From assembly GCF_900102795.1 (NCBI RefSeq), contig NZ_FMWG01000014.1:1-64000 (forward strand): a stretch of 64,000 nucleotides of DNA. The letters run 5' to 3'. Positions 47,016-57,292 of this stretch are shown piece after piece. Each line of letters begins with the position of its first letter. Within the stretch, counting starts at the first letter, position 1. The notes beneath the pieces are model-generated. The model had not been told where the DNA came from. It made no database searches and saw only the letters and a list, made by a program, of their open reading frames with translations. The translations under genes and the position numbers were made by a program. This DNA is from Epibacterium ulvae. GTDB taxonomy: Bacteria > Pseudomonadota > Alphaproteobacteria > Rhodobacterales > Rhodobacteraceae.

Positions 47016-47825
47016 CTAGGCCGCTATATTTTGATGCTTAGTCAACATTTCGCCTGCCAATTCACGATATGCCTTAGCACCTGTAGAATTGGTATCGTAA
47101 CTGAGAACAGGTAACGCAAATGAAGGTGCTTCGCTGACACGTACATTGCGCGGAATTTTTGTCTCGAATACCAACTCTCCAAGGTTATCCCGTGCGTCTT
47201 GTTCAACCTGCAATGAAAGATTATTACGACGATCATACATCGTCAAAACGACACCTTCGATCCGAAGGTTTGGATTGGCTGATTGGCGCACATCCCGAAT
47301 GGTGAGCATCAATTGTGATACCCCTTCTAGTGCGAAGAATTCACTCTGCAACGGAATCAACACTGAATCTGATGCAACCATTGCATTGACTGTCAGCAGA
47401 TTCAGCGAAGGCGGGCAATCAATCAGGATATAATCCCATTCATATTCTTCCATTAGCGGCTGACGTAATGCATCATGCAAAAGGAAACTGCGTTTTTCAT
47501 TTGCAAACAGTTCAATATCCGCTGAACTCAAATCGATCGTTGATGGAATAATTGCAAGATCGTCAATTTCTGTCTGACGAATTACATCAGCTAAGGGCGC
47601 ATCTTCTACCAACAGATCATATGTGGTACGAATCCGATCCGGCGTTTCAATACCCAATCCAGTTGATGCATTCCCTTGAGGATCCAGATCGACAACCAGA
47701 ACACGTAAACCACTTTCAACAAGTGCTGCTGCGAGATTGATTGTTGTCGTCGTTTTCCCTACACCACCTTTTTGATTAGCAACCGAAATGATGCGTGGCC
47801 CATATGGGCGGGAAAAATCAGACAC
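47016..47825 (-). CDS. parA: Chromosome partitioning ATPase ParA
   Basis: ParA is the Walker-type ATPase that moves ParB-parS complexes. The deviant Walker A is KGGVGKTTT in SVANQKGGVGKTTTTINLA, and DLDPQGNASTGLG follows. YDYILIDCPPSL gives the Walker B. 269 residues. The start overlaps the end of rsmG by 8 bases, so translation is coupled to it. Downstream parB completes the locus. Confidence 0.98.
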   Translation of the reverse strand: MSDFSRPYGPRIISVANQKGGVGKTTTTINLAAALVESGLRVLVVDLDPQGNASTGLGIETPDRIRTTYDLLVEDAPLADVIRQTEIDDLAIIPSTIDLSSADIELFANEKRSFLLHDALRQPLMEEYEWDYILIDCPPSLNLLTVNAMVASDSVLIPLQSEFFALEGVSQLMLTIRDVRQSANPNLRIEGVVLTMYDRRNNLSLQVEQDARDNLGELVFETKIPRNVRVSEAPSFALPVLSYDTNSTGAKAYRELAGEMLTKHQNIAA

Positions 47826-48432
47826 GAGCGATCCCCTGAATTTTTAAAATAACCGCTTTTGGTTCGGTTTCACTTCTAATGCTTTCGCAATCAAACTGCC
47901 ATCGCTCTCTTGCGTTATCCACTTCTTTTTTCCAAGTTTGCCCTTTGGGGAAAAGAGCCACACCATCCTTCGCAAGATGTCGCTCACAAAATTCAAAAAG
48001 AAGGCTTAAATCTGCAAGTGCACGAGCTGACAACACATCTGCGCACATTGCATCAACGTGCTCAATACGCTTACTAACAACGTTTATGCTTATACCGCAT
48101 TCCCGCGCGACGTTTCGAAGGAATGCAGATTTACGTTGATCACTTTCTATCAAGGTAAATTTCGTATTTGGACTTATCTCATGAGCAAGGATTGCAGAAA
48201 CGACGCCAGGGAAGCCGCCTCCGCTGCCGATATCTACCCAATTTTCAGAAAAATCTACTGAACGAAAAACTTGAACTGAATCTTGAATATGTCGCGTCCA
48301 CAGATCCGTAAGGCTGTTTTTTGAAACAAGGTTGATCTTTGGGTTCCATTTAATGATGGTTTGTTCAAAGATCTGAAGTCTTTCAAATGTTTCACGTGAA
48401 ACATTTAAACGTTCGTGCCAATCCTCGTTCAT
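47818..48432 (-). CDS. rsmG: 16S rRNA m7G527 methyltransferase RsmG (GidB)
   Basis: RsmG methylates G527 of 16S rRNA. The SAM motif [14 protein letters not shown] and the N-terminal segment [24 protein letters not shown] are typical. 204 residues. The start overlaps the mnmG stop by 4 bases. A perfect parS site lies in its codons for NVSRETF, so the site and the protein share the same DNA. Confidence 0.97.
   Translation of the reverse strand: MNEDWHERLNVSRETFERLQIFEQTIIKWNPKINLVSKNSLTDLWTRHIQDSVQVFRSVDFSENWVDIGSGGGFPGVVSAILAHEISPNTKFTLIESDQRKSAFLRNVARECGISINVVSKRIEHVDAMCADVLSARALADLSLLFEFCERHLAKDGVALFPKGQTWKKEVDNARERWQFDCESIRSETEPKAVILKIQGIARV
48388..48403. other. parS centromere site in rsmG
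   Basis: The 16-bp palindrome TGTTTCACGTGAAACA matches the known bacterial parS consensus exactly. It lies in the 5' coding part of rsmG. Confidence 0.95.
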
Positions 48433-50312
48433 ACCGCACGTGCCTTATTAATATTATCACGCTTTAAACGCGCCAGAAGCAATGCCAACGCCGCTGGAGT
48501 CACGCCTTCAACACGTGAGGCTTGCGCCAGACTTTCAGGTTTAGCACGGGTCAGCTTTAACTTCACTTCATTTGATAATCCATCAACAATGTCGTAATCA
48601 AAATCGACAGGTATACGATATCCTTCGTCTCGTTTCATCGCAGCAATTTCTTTTTGTTGCCGCGTAATGTAATGCGCATACAGTGCGTCACGCTCAACTT
48701 GCCGGCGGATATCGCTGGATGTATCGGACAATTCAGGCAGCAGCGCTATCAAATTTTCAAAATTCACATCAGGAAATGCCAAAATAGCCGTGCCAGTCCG
48801 CTTATTTCCGTCTTGATTTACTTTGATACCCACTCTTTGAATTTGGGTAGGTGTAAAAATCTGACGATCTAAAACATCCCTCGCCTTCGTCAACTGGTCC
48901 ATCTTCTCACCAAACAATGCCTTGCGTGCATCAGAGACACAGCCAAGTTCAACACCTGTAGGAGTCAATCTTTGGTCCGCATTGTCAGCACGTAGTGAAA
49001 GCCGGAATTCTGCTCTTGATGTAAACATACGATAGGGTTCGGAAACCCCATTTGTTGTTAAATCATCAATCATCACGCCAATATAGCTATTTGATCTACA
49101 AAATACGAACGGTTCCTTATTCAAGCAACTTAAAGCAGCATTTAATCCCGCGACCATCCCCTGCGCTGCAGCTTCCTCATATCCCGTCGTTCCGTTGATC
49201 TGCCCCGCTAGATACAATCCTGGAATATCTTTTAAAGACAGTTGCGAGGTAAGCGTACGTGGGTCGATGTAATCATACTCAATTGCATATCCCGGTTGCA
49301 GAATTTTAGCATTCTCCAGACCAAAGATAGAACGTACATAATCATATTGAACATCTTGAGGTAGGCTCGTCGAAATACCATTGGGGTAAATAGTATGATC
49401 ATTCACTCCCTCTGGTTCTAGAAATATCTGATGAGATGTCTTTTCAGAGAAGCGTACGATCTTATCTTCTATAGAGGGGCAATAGCGCGGACCAACACCA
49501 TCGATATGTCCCCCATACATTGCTGAGCGTTCCAAATTTTCTCGGATGATATCATGCGTCTTCTGGTTCGTGTGCGTTATTCCGCAGCTTACCTGCTTCG
49601 CAGAAAGCCGCTTGGTCATGAATGAGAAAAATACAGGATCATCATCTCCTGGCTGAGAATCCAGTACATCCCAGTTGATAGTACGGCCATCTAACCGTGG
49701 TGGCGTACCAGTTTTCAATCGACCGAGTGGTAATTTAAAACTGTCGAGCCGTTCTGCCAATTTGATCGAAGGCTTATCTCCCATACGACCGCCAGGCCGC
49801 GAGACATCCCCTATATGAACAACACCGCGTAAGAACGTCCCGGAAGTCAGAATTACACTCTTTGAAGAAATCTCGCTACCATCTGCCAATTGAACACCAG
49901 AAACGTGTCCTTTTATCATAATAAAATCAGTAACTTCACCTTCGACTATATCAAGGCTTTCCTGATTTTCAGTAGCACGCAGCATTTCGGATTGATAAAT
50001 GGCCCGATCAGATTGTGCGCGTGGGCCTTGAACAGCTGGTCCTTTACGTCGATTTAGAAGCCTAAATTGGATACCTGCTAAATCAGCAATTTTCCCCATC
50101 ACACCATCAAGAGCGTCAATTTCGCGAACCAAATGCCCCTTACCCAGGCCGCCAATGGCCGGATTGCACGACATCACTCCAATTCCAGCACGCTTGAGCG
50201 TCACCAACAGAGTACGAACACCTAAACGAGCAGATGCATGAGCTGCTTCAGTTCCAGCATGGCCGCCACCGACAACGATCACATCGTAATCTGAATGTTT
50301 CACGTGAAACAC
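48429..50312 (-). CDS. mnmG: tRNA uridine 5-carboxymethylaminomethyl modification enzyme MnmG (GidA)
   Basis: MnmG is the FAD-binding partner of MnmE in modifying the wobble uridine of several tRNAs. The dinucleotide-binding motif [19 protein letters not shown] is near the N terminus, followed by [15 protein letters not shown] and [11 protein letters not shown]-type wording ([13 protein letters not shown]). 627 residues. A perfect parS encodes residues 2-6 (FHVKH). mnmE is 3 bases upstream. Confidence 0.98.
   Translation of the reverse strand: MFHVKHSDYDVIVVGGGHAGTEAAHASARLGVRTLLVTLKRAGIGVMSCNPAIGGLGKGHLVREIDALDGVMGKIADLAGIQFRLLNRRKGPAVQGPRAQSDRAIYQSEMLRATENQESLDIVEGEVTDFIMIKGHVSGVQLADGSEISSKSVILTSGTFLRGVVHIGDVSRPGGRMGDKPSIKLAERLDSFKLPLGRLKTGTPPRLDGRTINWDVLDSQPGDDDPVFFSFMTKRLSAKQVSCGITHTNQKTHDIIRENLERSAMYGGHIDGVGPRYCPSIEDKIVRFSEKTSHQIFLEPEGVNDHTIYPNGISTSLPQDVQYDYVRSIFGLENAKILQPGYAIEYDYIDPRTLTSQLSLKDIPGLYLAGQINGTTGYEEAAAQGMVAGLNAALSCLNKEPFVFCRSNSYIGVMIDDLTTNGVSEPYRMFTSRAEFRLSLRADNADQRLTPTGVELGCVSDARKALFGEKMDQLTKARDVLDRQIFTPTQIQRVGIKVNQDGNKRTGTAILAFPDVNFENLIALLPELSDTSSDIRRQVERDALYAHYITRQQKEIAAMKRDEGYRIPVDFDYDIVDGLSNEVKLKLTRAKPESLAQASRVEGVTPAALALLLARLKRDNINKARAV
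50296..50311. other. parS centromere site at the start of mnmG
   Basis: A second exact TGTTTCACGTGAAACA copy covers codons 1-6 of mnmG, about 1.9 kb from the first parS and about 3.4 kb from the proposed origin. Confidence 0.95.
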
Positions 50313-50315
50313 TCC

Positions 50316-51602
50316 TTATTTTCCAAGACAAAAACTAGCAAAGATCTCATCGAGAAGATTTTCAACCCCTACCCGCCCTACAAGCATTTCTAGAGCGCGG
50401 ATCGCAGATCTCATTTCTTCTGCAGCAATATCATATAACTCTGGGCCGTTTTGTAAAATCTGCTTGGCTTCGTTTAACGCTGCTAGGGCAGAATTCATAG
50501 CGTCTTTATGACGTGCGCGTGTTGCAATACCTGCAGAAGCAGCACGTAGTTTCAATTGGCTAGAAATATCTGCAACAAGCTGATCTACGCCTTCGCCGGT
50601 TTTACCCGAAATGGTATTCCCAGCTTCAGGTCTGATATCTGCCTTTGGTAACAAACGGATATCCCCTTTTTGAACGGTAATATCCAATATCTCATTTTCC
50701 TCTACGAGGAAAACACGAAGATCAGCGGACACCGCTCTGTTCTTTGCCCGTTCAATACCAAGACCTTCTACATGGTCATCCGTTTCGCGCAGGCCAGCCG
50801 TGTCCAATAGCGTTACAGGCAAGCCTTCCAAATCCATACTTACTTCAATGATATCCCGTGTAGTGCCCGCAAATTCTGACGTGATAGCAGCATCGCGCCC
50901 AGCAAGTGCATTCAGCAGTGTTGATTTTCCAACATTCGGTGCTCCAACGATCGCAACTTCAAATCCGCTTCTAATGCGCTCAGCTATTCGAACGCCAGCG
51001 GTTTCCCTCTCTAAGTCCAATATAACAGAAGACAATAGAGCTGATACCTCTGGTGTTACATCAATAGGAACGTCTTCGTCTGCGAAATCAATTGTAACTT
51101 CGATCAAAGAGGCTGCACGAATTAAATCTGCACGCCATTTTTCGGCCAATTCTCCAAGTGCGCCGGCAAGGATAATCTGTGCTTGTTTTCTTTGTGCCTC
51201 AGTCTCGGCATCAATAAGATCGGCAAGACCTTCAACTTGGGCGAGATCAAGTTGCCCATTTTCTAAAGCACGCCGCGTAAACTCACCTGGTTCAGCAATC
51301 CTTGCATCGGAACAACTTTCCAAGGCTTTGAGAACTGCAGATACAACAGCTATGCCGCCATGTATCTGAAATTCTACAATATTTTCACCGGTAAAACTTT
51401 TAGGTGCTTCAAAAGTAAGAACCAGAGCTTCATCTAGGACTTGGCCGGCTTCATCGATCAGAACCCGCAATCCTCTACCAGATTTAGGTAGGGGTTTCAC
51501 ACAAAGTGCCCGTGCCGTTTCAAAGGCTAGTGATCCAGAAATACGAATAACAGCAACGCCGGCCTTGCCTTGGGCAGTGGCCAGCGCGAAAATTGTATCC
51601 AT
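50316..51602 (-). CDS. mnmE: tRNA modification GTPase MnmE
   Basis: MnmE works with MnmG to modify wobble uridine. The N-terminal tetrahydrofolate-binding domain opens with [22 protein letters not shown]. The inserted G domain has G1 [17 protein letters not shown] and so on, and the protein ends in the family Cys motif FCLGK. 428 residues. It lies between rho (31 bases upstream) and mnmG. Confidence 0.98.
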   Translation of the reverse strand: MDTIFALATAQGKAGVAVIRISGSLAFETARALCVKPLPKSGRGLRVLIDEAGQVLDEALVLTFEAPKSFTGENIVEFQIHGGIAVVSAVLKALESCSDARIAEPGEFTRRALENGQLDLAQVEGLADLIDAETEAQRKQAQIILAGALGELAEKWRADLIRAASLIEVTIDFADEDVPIDVTPEVSALLSSVILDLERETAGVRIAERIRSGFEVAIVGAPNVGKSTLLNALAGRDAAITSEFAGTTRDIIEVSMDLEGLPVTLLDTAGLRETDDHVEGLGIERAKNRAVSADLRVFLVEENEILDITVQKGDIRLLPKADIRPEAGNTISGKTGEGVDQLVADISSQLKLRAASAGIATRARHKDAMNSALAALNEAKQILQNGPELYDIAAEEMRSAIRALEMLVGRVGVENLLDEIFASFCLGK

Positions 51603-51633
51603 GATGCCGTCGTCCTCTCTTGCCGGCGATAGG

Positions 51634-52905
51634 CTAGGTGTTCATCGAATCGAAAAACTCACCATTGCTCTTGGTCTGCTTCAATTTAGACAACAAGAAT
51701 TCGATGGCATCCGTTGTCCCCATTGGATTGAGAATACGACGTAGTACAAATGTCTTTGCCAAGTCGCCTTTATCAACCAAAAGATCTTCCTTACGGGTTC
51801 CAGATTTAAGGATATCAATGGCTGGGAAGACGCGTTTGTCGGCAATCTTACGATCCAGAACGAGTTCAGAGTTACCAGTTCCTTTGAACTCTTCAAAGAT
51901 AACTTCATCCATGCGGCTACCGGTATCAATCAGCGCCGTCGCGATGATGGTCAAAGACCCACCTTCTTCGATATTACGAGCTGCACCAAAGAACCGTTTA
52001 GGGCGTTGCAAAGCATTTGCATCAACACCACCTGTAAGTACTTTACCTGAAGAAGGCACCACAGTGTTGAAGGCTCTACCAAGTCTTGTTATCGAATCAA
52101 GAAGAATAACTACATCTCGTTTATGCTCGACAAGACGTTTTGCTTTTTCAATTACCATCTCAGACACTGCAACGTGACGTGTTGCCGGCTCATCGAAGGT
52201 TGAGGAGACGACCTCACCCTTCACTGAGCGCTGCATATCTGTGACTTCTTCCGGGCGTTCATCGATCAAGAGAACGATCAAGTAGCACTCAGGATGATTT
52301 TTTTCGATTGAGTTTGCGATATTCTGTAGAATGACCGTTTTACCAGTCCGCGGTGGCGCAACGATCAGCGAACGCTGTCCCTTACCGATAGGGGCAACAA
52401 GATCAATGACACGAGCCGATTTGTCTTTGATCGTTGGATCTTCGACTTCCATCTTCAGGCGCTCTTCTGGGTAAAGCGGCGTGAGGTTGTCGAATGCAAT
52501 CTTATGGCGGGCTTTTTCAGGCTCTTCAAAGTTGATTGCAGTGACGTTTATCATCGCAAAATACCGCTCATTTTCGAGCGGCGCTTTGATCAACCCTTCA
52601 ACAGTATCCCCTGTACGCAAAGACCACTGACGGATCATATCTGGTGATACATAGATATCATCAGGGCCCGGAAGGTAGTTCGCTTCTGGAGAGCGTAAAA
52701 AGCCAAACCCGTCTTGCAGAACTTCCAAAACACCATCGCCGGCGATCTGCCATCCCTCATCGGCGCGTTCGCGCAGAATCTGGAACATCATCTCACCTTT
52801 ACGCATAGTAGATGCGTTTTCGATCTCCAGCTCTTCGGCCATTGCAAGCAAGGCTTTTGGGCTTTTTGCTTTGAGATCAGCAAGATTCAGGGTTTGAACG
52901 GTCAT
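51634..52905 (-). CDS. rho: Transcription termination factor Rho
   Basis: Rho is the hexameric RNA helicase that ends many transcripts. The RNA-binding domain includes [29 protein letters not shown]. The ATPase has Walker [21 protein letters not shown] and the Q/R loops ([20 protein letters not shown]). 423 residues, full length. An in-frame upstream region and an intergenic inverted repeat separate it from hemJ. Confidence 0.98.
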   Translation of the reverse strand: MTVQTLNLADLKAKSPKALLAMAEELEIENASTMRKGEMMFQILRERADEGWQIAGDGVLEVLQDGFGFLRSPEANYLPGPDDIYVSPDMIRQWSLRTGDTVEGLIKAPLENERYFAMINVTAINFEEPEKARHKIAFDNLTPLYPEERLKMEVEDPTIKDKSARVIDLVAPIGKGQRSLIVAPPRTGKTVILQNIANSIEKNHPECYLIVLLIDERPEEVTDMQRSVKGEVVSSTFDEPATRHVAVSEMVIEKAKRLVEHKRDVVILLDSITRLGRAFNTVVPSSGKVLTGGVDANALQRPKRFFGAARNIEEGGSLTIIATALIDTGSRMDEVIFEEFKGTGNSELVLDRKIADKRVFPAIDILKSGTRKEDLLVDKGDLAKTFVLRRILNPMGTTDAIEFLLSKLKQTKSNGEFFDSMNT

Positions 52906-52982
52906 CAGAATACGGCCTTTGCTGCCCTATATCAGGGGGCGTCATCACAGAAATAATGGAAAATACGGTTACCCGAACGGGG

Positions 52983-53014
52983 CCGTTTGAACCACTTCAT
53001 AAGCATTCAAACGG
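52983..53014. repeat. Inverted repeat CCGTTTGAA/TTCAAACGG between hemJ and rho
   Basis: Perfect 9-bp arms are 14 bases apart in the 126-base gap upstream of rho and downstream of hemJ. No T run follows on either strand. It may be a Rho-leader structure or operator; I cannot decide. Confidence 0.45.
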
Positions 53015-53031
53015 TATGAGTCAAACCGTGA

Positions 53032-53487
53032 TCAAAATTTGAAAATTACAGAAACCACAATAACAACCATCAAAACGGTAGGGACTTCGTTCATCATACG
53101 ATATTGTCGCCCCGTTAGTTTGTTGCGTCCTCTTTCAAAATCTTTGTGGCGATAGATTAGCCAATGATGGAACCATGTCATCGCTATGACGCTGACACCC
53201 TTCGTATAGGGCCATAGAGTGCTCCAATCGACTATTCCCGGGGTTATCACCATGAAAAGTCCTGCAAGCCACGTCACGACGCTTGCAGGACGCATGATCA
53301 CTCTTAGCAATTTGTCTTCCATGACAAGAAAGACAGGTTTGCACTCTTGAACCTTCTCAGCCTGTTCCACGTGGTAGACGAAGAGACGAGGAAGATAGAA
53401 TAGCCCTGCCATCCAAGAAATCACTGCCATGATATGAAGCGATTTTGCATATGGATAGAGCGTATAAAGTAAGTCTGTCAGATCCAT
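53032..53487 (-). CDS. hemJ: Protoporphyrinogen oxidase HemJ
   Basis: HemJ oxidises protoporphyrinogen IX to protoporphyrin IX in the inner membrane, the step before HemH. The 151-residue protein has four membrane segments. The family motifs are LHIMAVISWMAGLFYLPRLFVYH, LLRVIMRPASVVTWLAGL and MTWFHHWLIYRHKDFERG, with conserved His residues. It begins at one edge of the proposed origin and reads away from it. Confidence 0.95.
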   Translation of the reverse strand: MDLTDLLYTLYPYAKSLHIMAVISWMAGLFYLPRLFVYHVEQAEKVQECKPVFLVMEDKLLRVIMRPASVVTWLAGLFMVITPGIVDWSTLWPYTKGVSVIAMTWFHHWLIYRHKDFERGRNKLTGRQYRMMNEVPTVLMVVIVVSVIFKF

Positions 53488-53517
53488 AGGTTCGTTTTCT
53501 CGTCCATGATCACTCCC

Positions 53518-53543
53518 TTAAATAAATATATATATTTTAAGAA
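53518..53543. other. A+T-rich tract, candidate DNA unwinding element
   Basis: Twenty-six bases are almost purely A and T, including an uninterrupted alternating AT core. It lies at the hemJ edge of the proposed origin, beside the first DnaA-box-like site. Confidence 0.6.
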
Positions 53544-53698
53544 GATGATGTTTTTGTAGGTAAGGCCAATTTCCGTGGATAATTGAGTCTTCCTTTTGCT
53601 TATCCCCAGTGTGGGTAAGATTCCAGAACATGTTTCTGATTCTGTGCGCGACTCATCTTTTGAGCCTTAAGAATAAGTTAGTTTGAATTTTCGACTCA

Positions 53699-53801
53699 GC
53701 CGGCCGAATCTGGGGATAACTACGGGGGGAATCGCCGGCGAATCCTTTTTCCCGGATTTTTGAGTTATCCTCATCCACGAAGGGCGAATCTGCCGGCGAA
53801 T
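53699..53801 (+). repeat. Three GANTC-GCCGGC composite units in the origin
   Basis: The units start at 53693 (GACTC-A-GCCGGC-CGAATC), 53729 (GAATC-GCCGGC-GAATC) and 53786 (GAATC-T-GCCGGC-GAAT). Each joins a CcrM-type methylation site to the palindrome GCCGGC. Confidence 0.7.
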
Positions 53802-53899
53802 GGGGCGAGATTTTCGAACTATCCAAGGGTTGCCATTTTGGAGCAGATTCATACAAACCATCCTGAAACCATTTCAATGTTGCACACGGGGTTTTCCAC

Positions 53900-54499
53900 A
53901 TGTCTGCCCACATCGTTCTGGCGTCTGGATCCGAGATCCGTGCCACTTTGCTGAAAAATGCCAAGGTTCCTTTTGAGGTACAGCCAGCACGTGTGGATGA
54001 GAGCAGTCTTAAACAGGCATTGCTGGCTGAAGGAGCAAGCCCGCGTGATATTGCCGATGCGCTTGCAGAAACAAAAGCTCGAAAAGTAAGCGGAAAGCAC
54101 CCCGGGAAAATGGTATTGGGATGTGATCAAGTTCTTGATTTTGAAGGGTTAATTTTTTCAAAGTCAATGTCTGAAGAGGATGCGTTGCAACACTTGCGGC
54201 AGATGAGAGGAAAACGCCATAGCTTGCTGTCTGCAGCGGTCATATATAAAGACGGTGAACCGATATGGCGGCATGTTGGTCAGGTTCGGCTGCGCATGCG
54301 TATGAGTTCTGATAAATACCTGAAAGACTATGTAGCGCGTAACTGGCCAAGTATCCGGGAGTCCGTCGGAGCATATCAACTTGAAGAAGAAGGCGTTCGG
54401 CTGTTTTCCAGCATTGAAGGAGATTACTTTAATGTTTTGGGGTTACCGCTGTTGGAGCTTTTGAACTATCTCGCACTGCAAGGAGTGATTGAGCAATGA
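53900..54499 (+). CDS. maf: Maf family nucleotide pyrophosphatase
   Basis: Maf proteins hydrolyse modified or canonical nucleoside triphosphates such as dTTP or m5UTP, and are linked to cell division control. The opening [23 protein letters not shown] and the segment [12 protein letters not shown] match the family. 199 residues. The start abuts the last DnaA-box-like site of the origin region. Its stop overlaps the aroE start as ATGA; maf-aroE-coaE-dnaQ form one overlapping chain. Confidence 0.94.
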   Translation: MSAHIVLASGSEIRATLLKNAKVPFEVQPARVDESSLKQALLAEGASPRDIADALAETKARKVSGKHPGKMVLGCDQVLDFEGLIFSKSMSEEDALQHLRQMRGKRHSLLSAAVIYKDGEPIWRHVGQVRLRMRMSSDKYLKDYVARNWPSIRESVGAYQLEEEGVRLFSSIEGDYFNVLGLPLLELLNYLALQGVIEQ

Positions 54500-55329
54500 G
54501 CGACGCCAGAATTCCCCTCGCCGGCGTAATCGGCAATCCGATTGCGCATTCACGGTCGCCTTTGTTGCACAATCACTGGCTCAAAACCTATGGGATCGCC
54601 GGCCACTACGTGCCGCTTCATGTCGAAGAGAAAGATCTTGAACGGGTTATTCGGACGTTGCCCAAGGCTGGCTTTGTCGGGGCAAATGTGACGATCCCGC
54701 ATAAAGAGGCGTTGATGGACATCGCTGATCAGGTCACGGATCGCGCAAAACTCATGGGTGCGGCGAACACGCTTATTTTCCGCACGGATGGGAAAATTCT
54801 GGCTGATAATACTGATGGGTACGGATTTATAACCAATCTTGCCCAGGGCGCACCAGATTGGGATCCAACATCGGGACCAGCAGTTGTATTTGGTGCCGGC
54901 GGTGCGTGCCGCGCCGTGATTGCATCTTTGCTTGAAGCCGGCGTGCCCGAAATCATTCTGACAAATCGCACCCGCGAACGAGCTGAGCAGTTGCAATCGG
55001 ATTTTGGTAAAAAGATCCGGGTAGAAGACTGGGTTCAGGCGGCGAATATTGTTGAAGAGGGCAAACTGGTCGTTAATACAACTTCTTTGGGTATGGTTGG
55101 AAAATCACGGTTACGTATTCCTTTAGATGGCTTGCAGCCAGATGCTGTTGTGACTGATCTGATCTATACACCTCTAGAAACCAATCTGTTGGCAACTGCT
55201 CGGGAAATTGGTTGTACCACAGTGGACGGTTTGGGCATGTTATTGCATCAGGCAGTACCGGGATTTGAGCGTTGGTTTGGGAAACGCCCAGAGGTTGATG
55301 AAGCAGCCCGCGCGGCTGCGTTGGCATGA
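54496..55329 (+). CDS. aroE: Shikimate dehydrogenase
   Basis: AroE reduces 3-dehydroshikimate with NADPH in aromatic amino acid synthesis. The N-terminal motif [33 protein letters not shown] and the nucleotide motif [11 protein letters not shown] are all present. 277 residues. It overlaps maf upstream and coaE downstream by 4 bases each. Confidence 0.97.
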   Translation: MSDARIPLAGVIGNPIAHSRSPLLHNHWLKTYGIAGHYVPLHVEEKDLERVIRTLPKAGFVGANVTIPHKEALMDIADQVTDRAKLMGAANTLIFRTDGKILADNTDGYGFITNLAQGAPDWDPTSGPAVVFGAGGACRAVIASLLEAGVPEIILTNRTRERAEQLQSDFGKKIRVEDWVQAANIVEEGKLVVNTTSLGMVGKSRLRIPLDGLQPDAVVTDLIYTPLETNLLATAREIGCTTVDGLGMLLHQAVPGFERWFGKRPEVDEAARAAALA

Positions 55330-55919
55330 GTTTTTGCCTTGGTCTCACTGGTTCGATTGGCATGGGAAAATCCACAACAGCCCGTATGTTCAAATCAGCT
55401 GGTTGCGCTATTTGGGATGCGGATCAGGCAGTACATCGCTTGTATGAAAAATACGGTGCTGCTGTTGCGCCAATTGCAGCTGCCCTGCCCGAGGCGATCA
55501 CTGACAACACAGTTGATCGGCGCAAGCTACGTGATCTCATTACCCGTGATTCAACTGTATTGGTGCAATTAGAAACGATAGTGCATCCATTGGTTCAGGC
55601 GGATCGCAAGACATTTAGGGATCAGGCACCGGCTGAGGTTTTGGTTTTTGATATTCCCCTTCTTTTTGAAACTGGTGCAGAGATCGAAATGGATGCAGTA
55701 GCCTGTGTTCATGTGTCAGCAGAGCGACAAAAAGAACGCGTTCTTGCACGTGGAACTATGACGGAAGTGCAATTTCAAAAGATCCTTGAGAAGCAGATGC
55801 CAATATCGGAAAAATTGACCCGCTCAGAGTTTCACATTGAAACGGATACGCTGGACCATGCACAGAAACAGGTAGAAGATATTCTGACACAGATCAGAAA
55901 ACGGATTTCTCATGCGTGA
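55326..55919 (+). CDS. coaE: Dephospho-CoA kinase
   Basis: The enzyme performs the last step of coenzyme A synthesis. The P-loop GSIGMGKSTTA is at residues 8-18, then DADQAVHRLY and DIPLLFETGAE, all typical. 197 residues. Overlaps aroE by 4 bases and dnaQ by 8. Confidence 0.97.
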   Translation: MSFCLGLTGSIGMGKSTTARMFKSAGCAIWDADQAVHRLYEKYGAAVAPIAAALPEAITDNTVDRRKLRDLITRDSTVLVQLETIVHPLVQADRKTFRDQAPAEVLVFDIPLLFETGAEIEMDAVACVHVSAERQKERVLARGTMTEVQFQKILEKQMPISEKLTRSEFHIETDTLDHAQKQVEDILTQIRKRISHA

Positions 55920-56643
55920 AATTGTATTGGATACAGAGACAACCGGTTTTGATCCTGAATCCGGTGATCGGATTGTAGAGATCGGGGCAGTTGAACTGTT
56001 GAATCATATGCCAACAGGTGAAACCTACCACGTTTACATTAATCCTGAACGTTCAATGCCGGCTGAGGCTTTCGGTGTGCATGGTATTGGACCTGATCTA
56101 TTGGAGCCTCCGCAGCCACCAGAACCCGGAGCAGTCACCCTGCGTGATAAGCCAGTTTTTGCTAAGATCGGCCGGGGATTTTTGGATTTTGTACGTGATT
56201 CAAAAATGGTGATCCACAATGCCAGCTTTGATATGAAATTTCTCAATGCTGAGCTGCGCTGGATGGGGCTGCCGCAGCTTCCAATGGAGCAGGCGTTAGA
56301 CACCTTAGCGATTGCCCGCAAACGTTTCCCTGGCTCGCCGGCAACACTTGATGCGCTGTGCCGACGGTTTAGCATCGATAATTCCAATCGGACATTGCAC
56401 GGGGCTTTGCTCGACTCGGAAATTCTTGCAGAGGTCTATCTTGAACTGATTGGTGGACGACAACCAGATTTCGGGCTGTCGGCAACGGCTGGCGCAGGTG
56501 GTGGTACGATTTCAGATGATTGGCGCCCCGAACCACGTTCAACGCCCCTGCCCTCACGTCTGAGCGCAGAAGAAAAATCTGCGCATGATGCGTTTGTTGA
56601 AAAACTCGGCGACGATGCACTTTGGAAAACGTTGGGTGCGTAA
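55912..56643 (+). CDS. dnaQ: DNA polymerase III epsilon subunit (3'-5' exonuclease)
   Basis: The proofreading subunit of the replicative polymerase. The ExoI motif is EIVLDTETTGFDPESGDRIVEIGAVEL with the two acidic residues. ExoII is HNASFDMKFLNAEL, and ExoIII is HGALLDSEILAEVYLEL. The 243-residue length fits. It is the last gene of the chain maf-aroE-coaE-dnaQ and ends at a bidirectional terminator. Confidence 0.97.
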   Translation: MREIVLDTETTGFDPESGDRIVEIGAVELLNHMPTGETYHVYINPERSMPAEAFGVHGIGPDLLEPPQPPEPGAVTLRDKPVFAKIGRGFLDFVRDSKMVIHNASFDMKFLNAELRWMGLPQLPMEQALDTLAIARKRFPGSPATLDALCRRFSIDNSNRTLHGALLDSEILAEVYLELIGGRQPDFGLSATAGAGGGTISDDWRPEPRSTPLPSRLSAEEKSAHDAFVEKLGDDALWKTLGA

Positions 56644-56646
56644 ATA

Positions 56647-56677
56647 AAAACGCTGCTGAAAAAACAGCAGCGTTTCC
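56647..56677. terminator. Bidirectional terminator between dnaQ and secB
   Basis: An 11-bp stem AAACGCTGCTG/CAGCAGCGTTT with a six-A loop lies at the convergent junction. A and T runs flank it on both sides. Confidence 0.88.
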
Positions 56678-56694
56678 ATAATTAACGTGAATTT

Positions 56695-57204
56695 TTAGGC
56701 CTGTGCGGCCGGAGCCGTTGCTGCAGCTTGTTGGCGGCGTGCCAATTCATTCCGGTAGATTGCCACAAAATCGATGTTGTCGAGATTGAGAGGAGGGAAA
56801 CCGCCGTCACGAGTGATGTCTGACACAATGCGACGCAGGAATGGAAACAGCATCCGTGGGCATTCGATCATCAAGAACGGGTGCATTTGGTCCTCTGGGA
56901 TGCCGGCGATGTTGAAAATACCAACATATTCCAGCTCCAACATGAACAGGGTGTTTTCGTCGGCTTTGTTTTTAGAGGTAATCGTCAGTTTGGTGATGAC
57001 TTCGTATTGGTTTTCAGCCGAGCGTTTTTTCGCATCGAGCGCAACCTGTACGTTCACATCAGGTTGAACATCACCACCGGTGCCTTTTTGTGCCATGACG
57101 TTTTCAAATGACATGTCACGGATATATTGGCCCAAGATGTTCATTTGTACTTGTGGCTGTTGTTGCGCCTGTGCGGGTTCTGCGGCGCCATTTTCTTCGG
57201 CCAT
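56695..57204 (-). CDS. secB: Protein-export chaperone SecB
   Basis: SecB keeps preproteins unfolded and hands them to SecA. The segment ILGQYIRDMSFENVM, the acidic beta strand LELEYVGIFNIAGI and the C-terminal region with CPRMLFPFLRRIVSDITRDGGFPPLNL are diagnostic. 169 residues. The start has AGGAG 4 bases upstream. fxsA lies upstream on the same strand. Confidence 0.97.
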   Translation of the reverse strand: MAEENGAAEPAQAQQQPQVQMNILGQYIRDMSFENVMAQKGTGGDVQPDVNVQVALDAKKRSAENQYEVITKLTITSKNKADENTLFMLELEYVGIFNIAGIPEDQMHPFLMIECPRMLFPFLRRIVSDITRDGGFPPLNLDNIDFVAIYRNELARRQQAAATAPAAQA

Positions 57205-57292
57205 GTTTAGCTCCTAAACGATAAATTTGCCGTTTGCTTAACAGTTTGACATCCATATCTCAACGGTTGCGGAAGCGCTGTGTGAATGAGGC

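Larger units (their letters stand above)
53488..53899. other. Probable chromosomal replication origin (oriC)
   Basis: The 412-base gap between divergent hemJ and maf holds no gene. It starts with an A+T-rich tract (53518-53543). DnaA-box-like 9-mers follow: TTATCCACG (minus, 53574-53582), TTATCCCCA (plus, 53600-53608; minus, 53711-53719), TTATCCTCA (53765-53773) and TTTTCCACA (53892-53900), most one or two bases from TTATCCACA. Ten GANTC sites lie within 53585-53850, about ten times the chance number. Three units combine GANTC with GCCGGC. parAB with two parS sites is 3-7 kb away. The position fits alphaproteobacterial origins near the hem, maf and par genes. I rate this from sequence pattern only. 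Confidence 0.75.
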
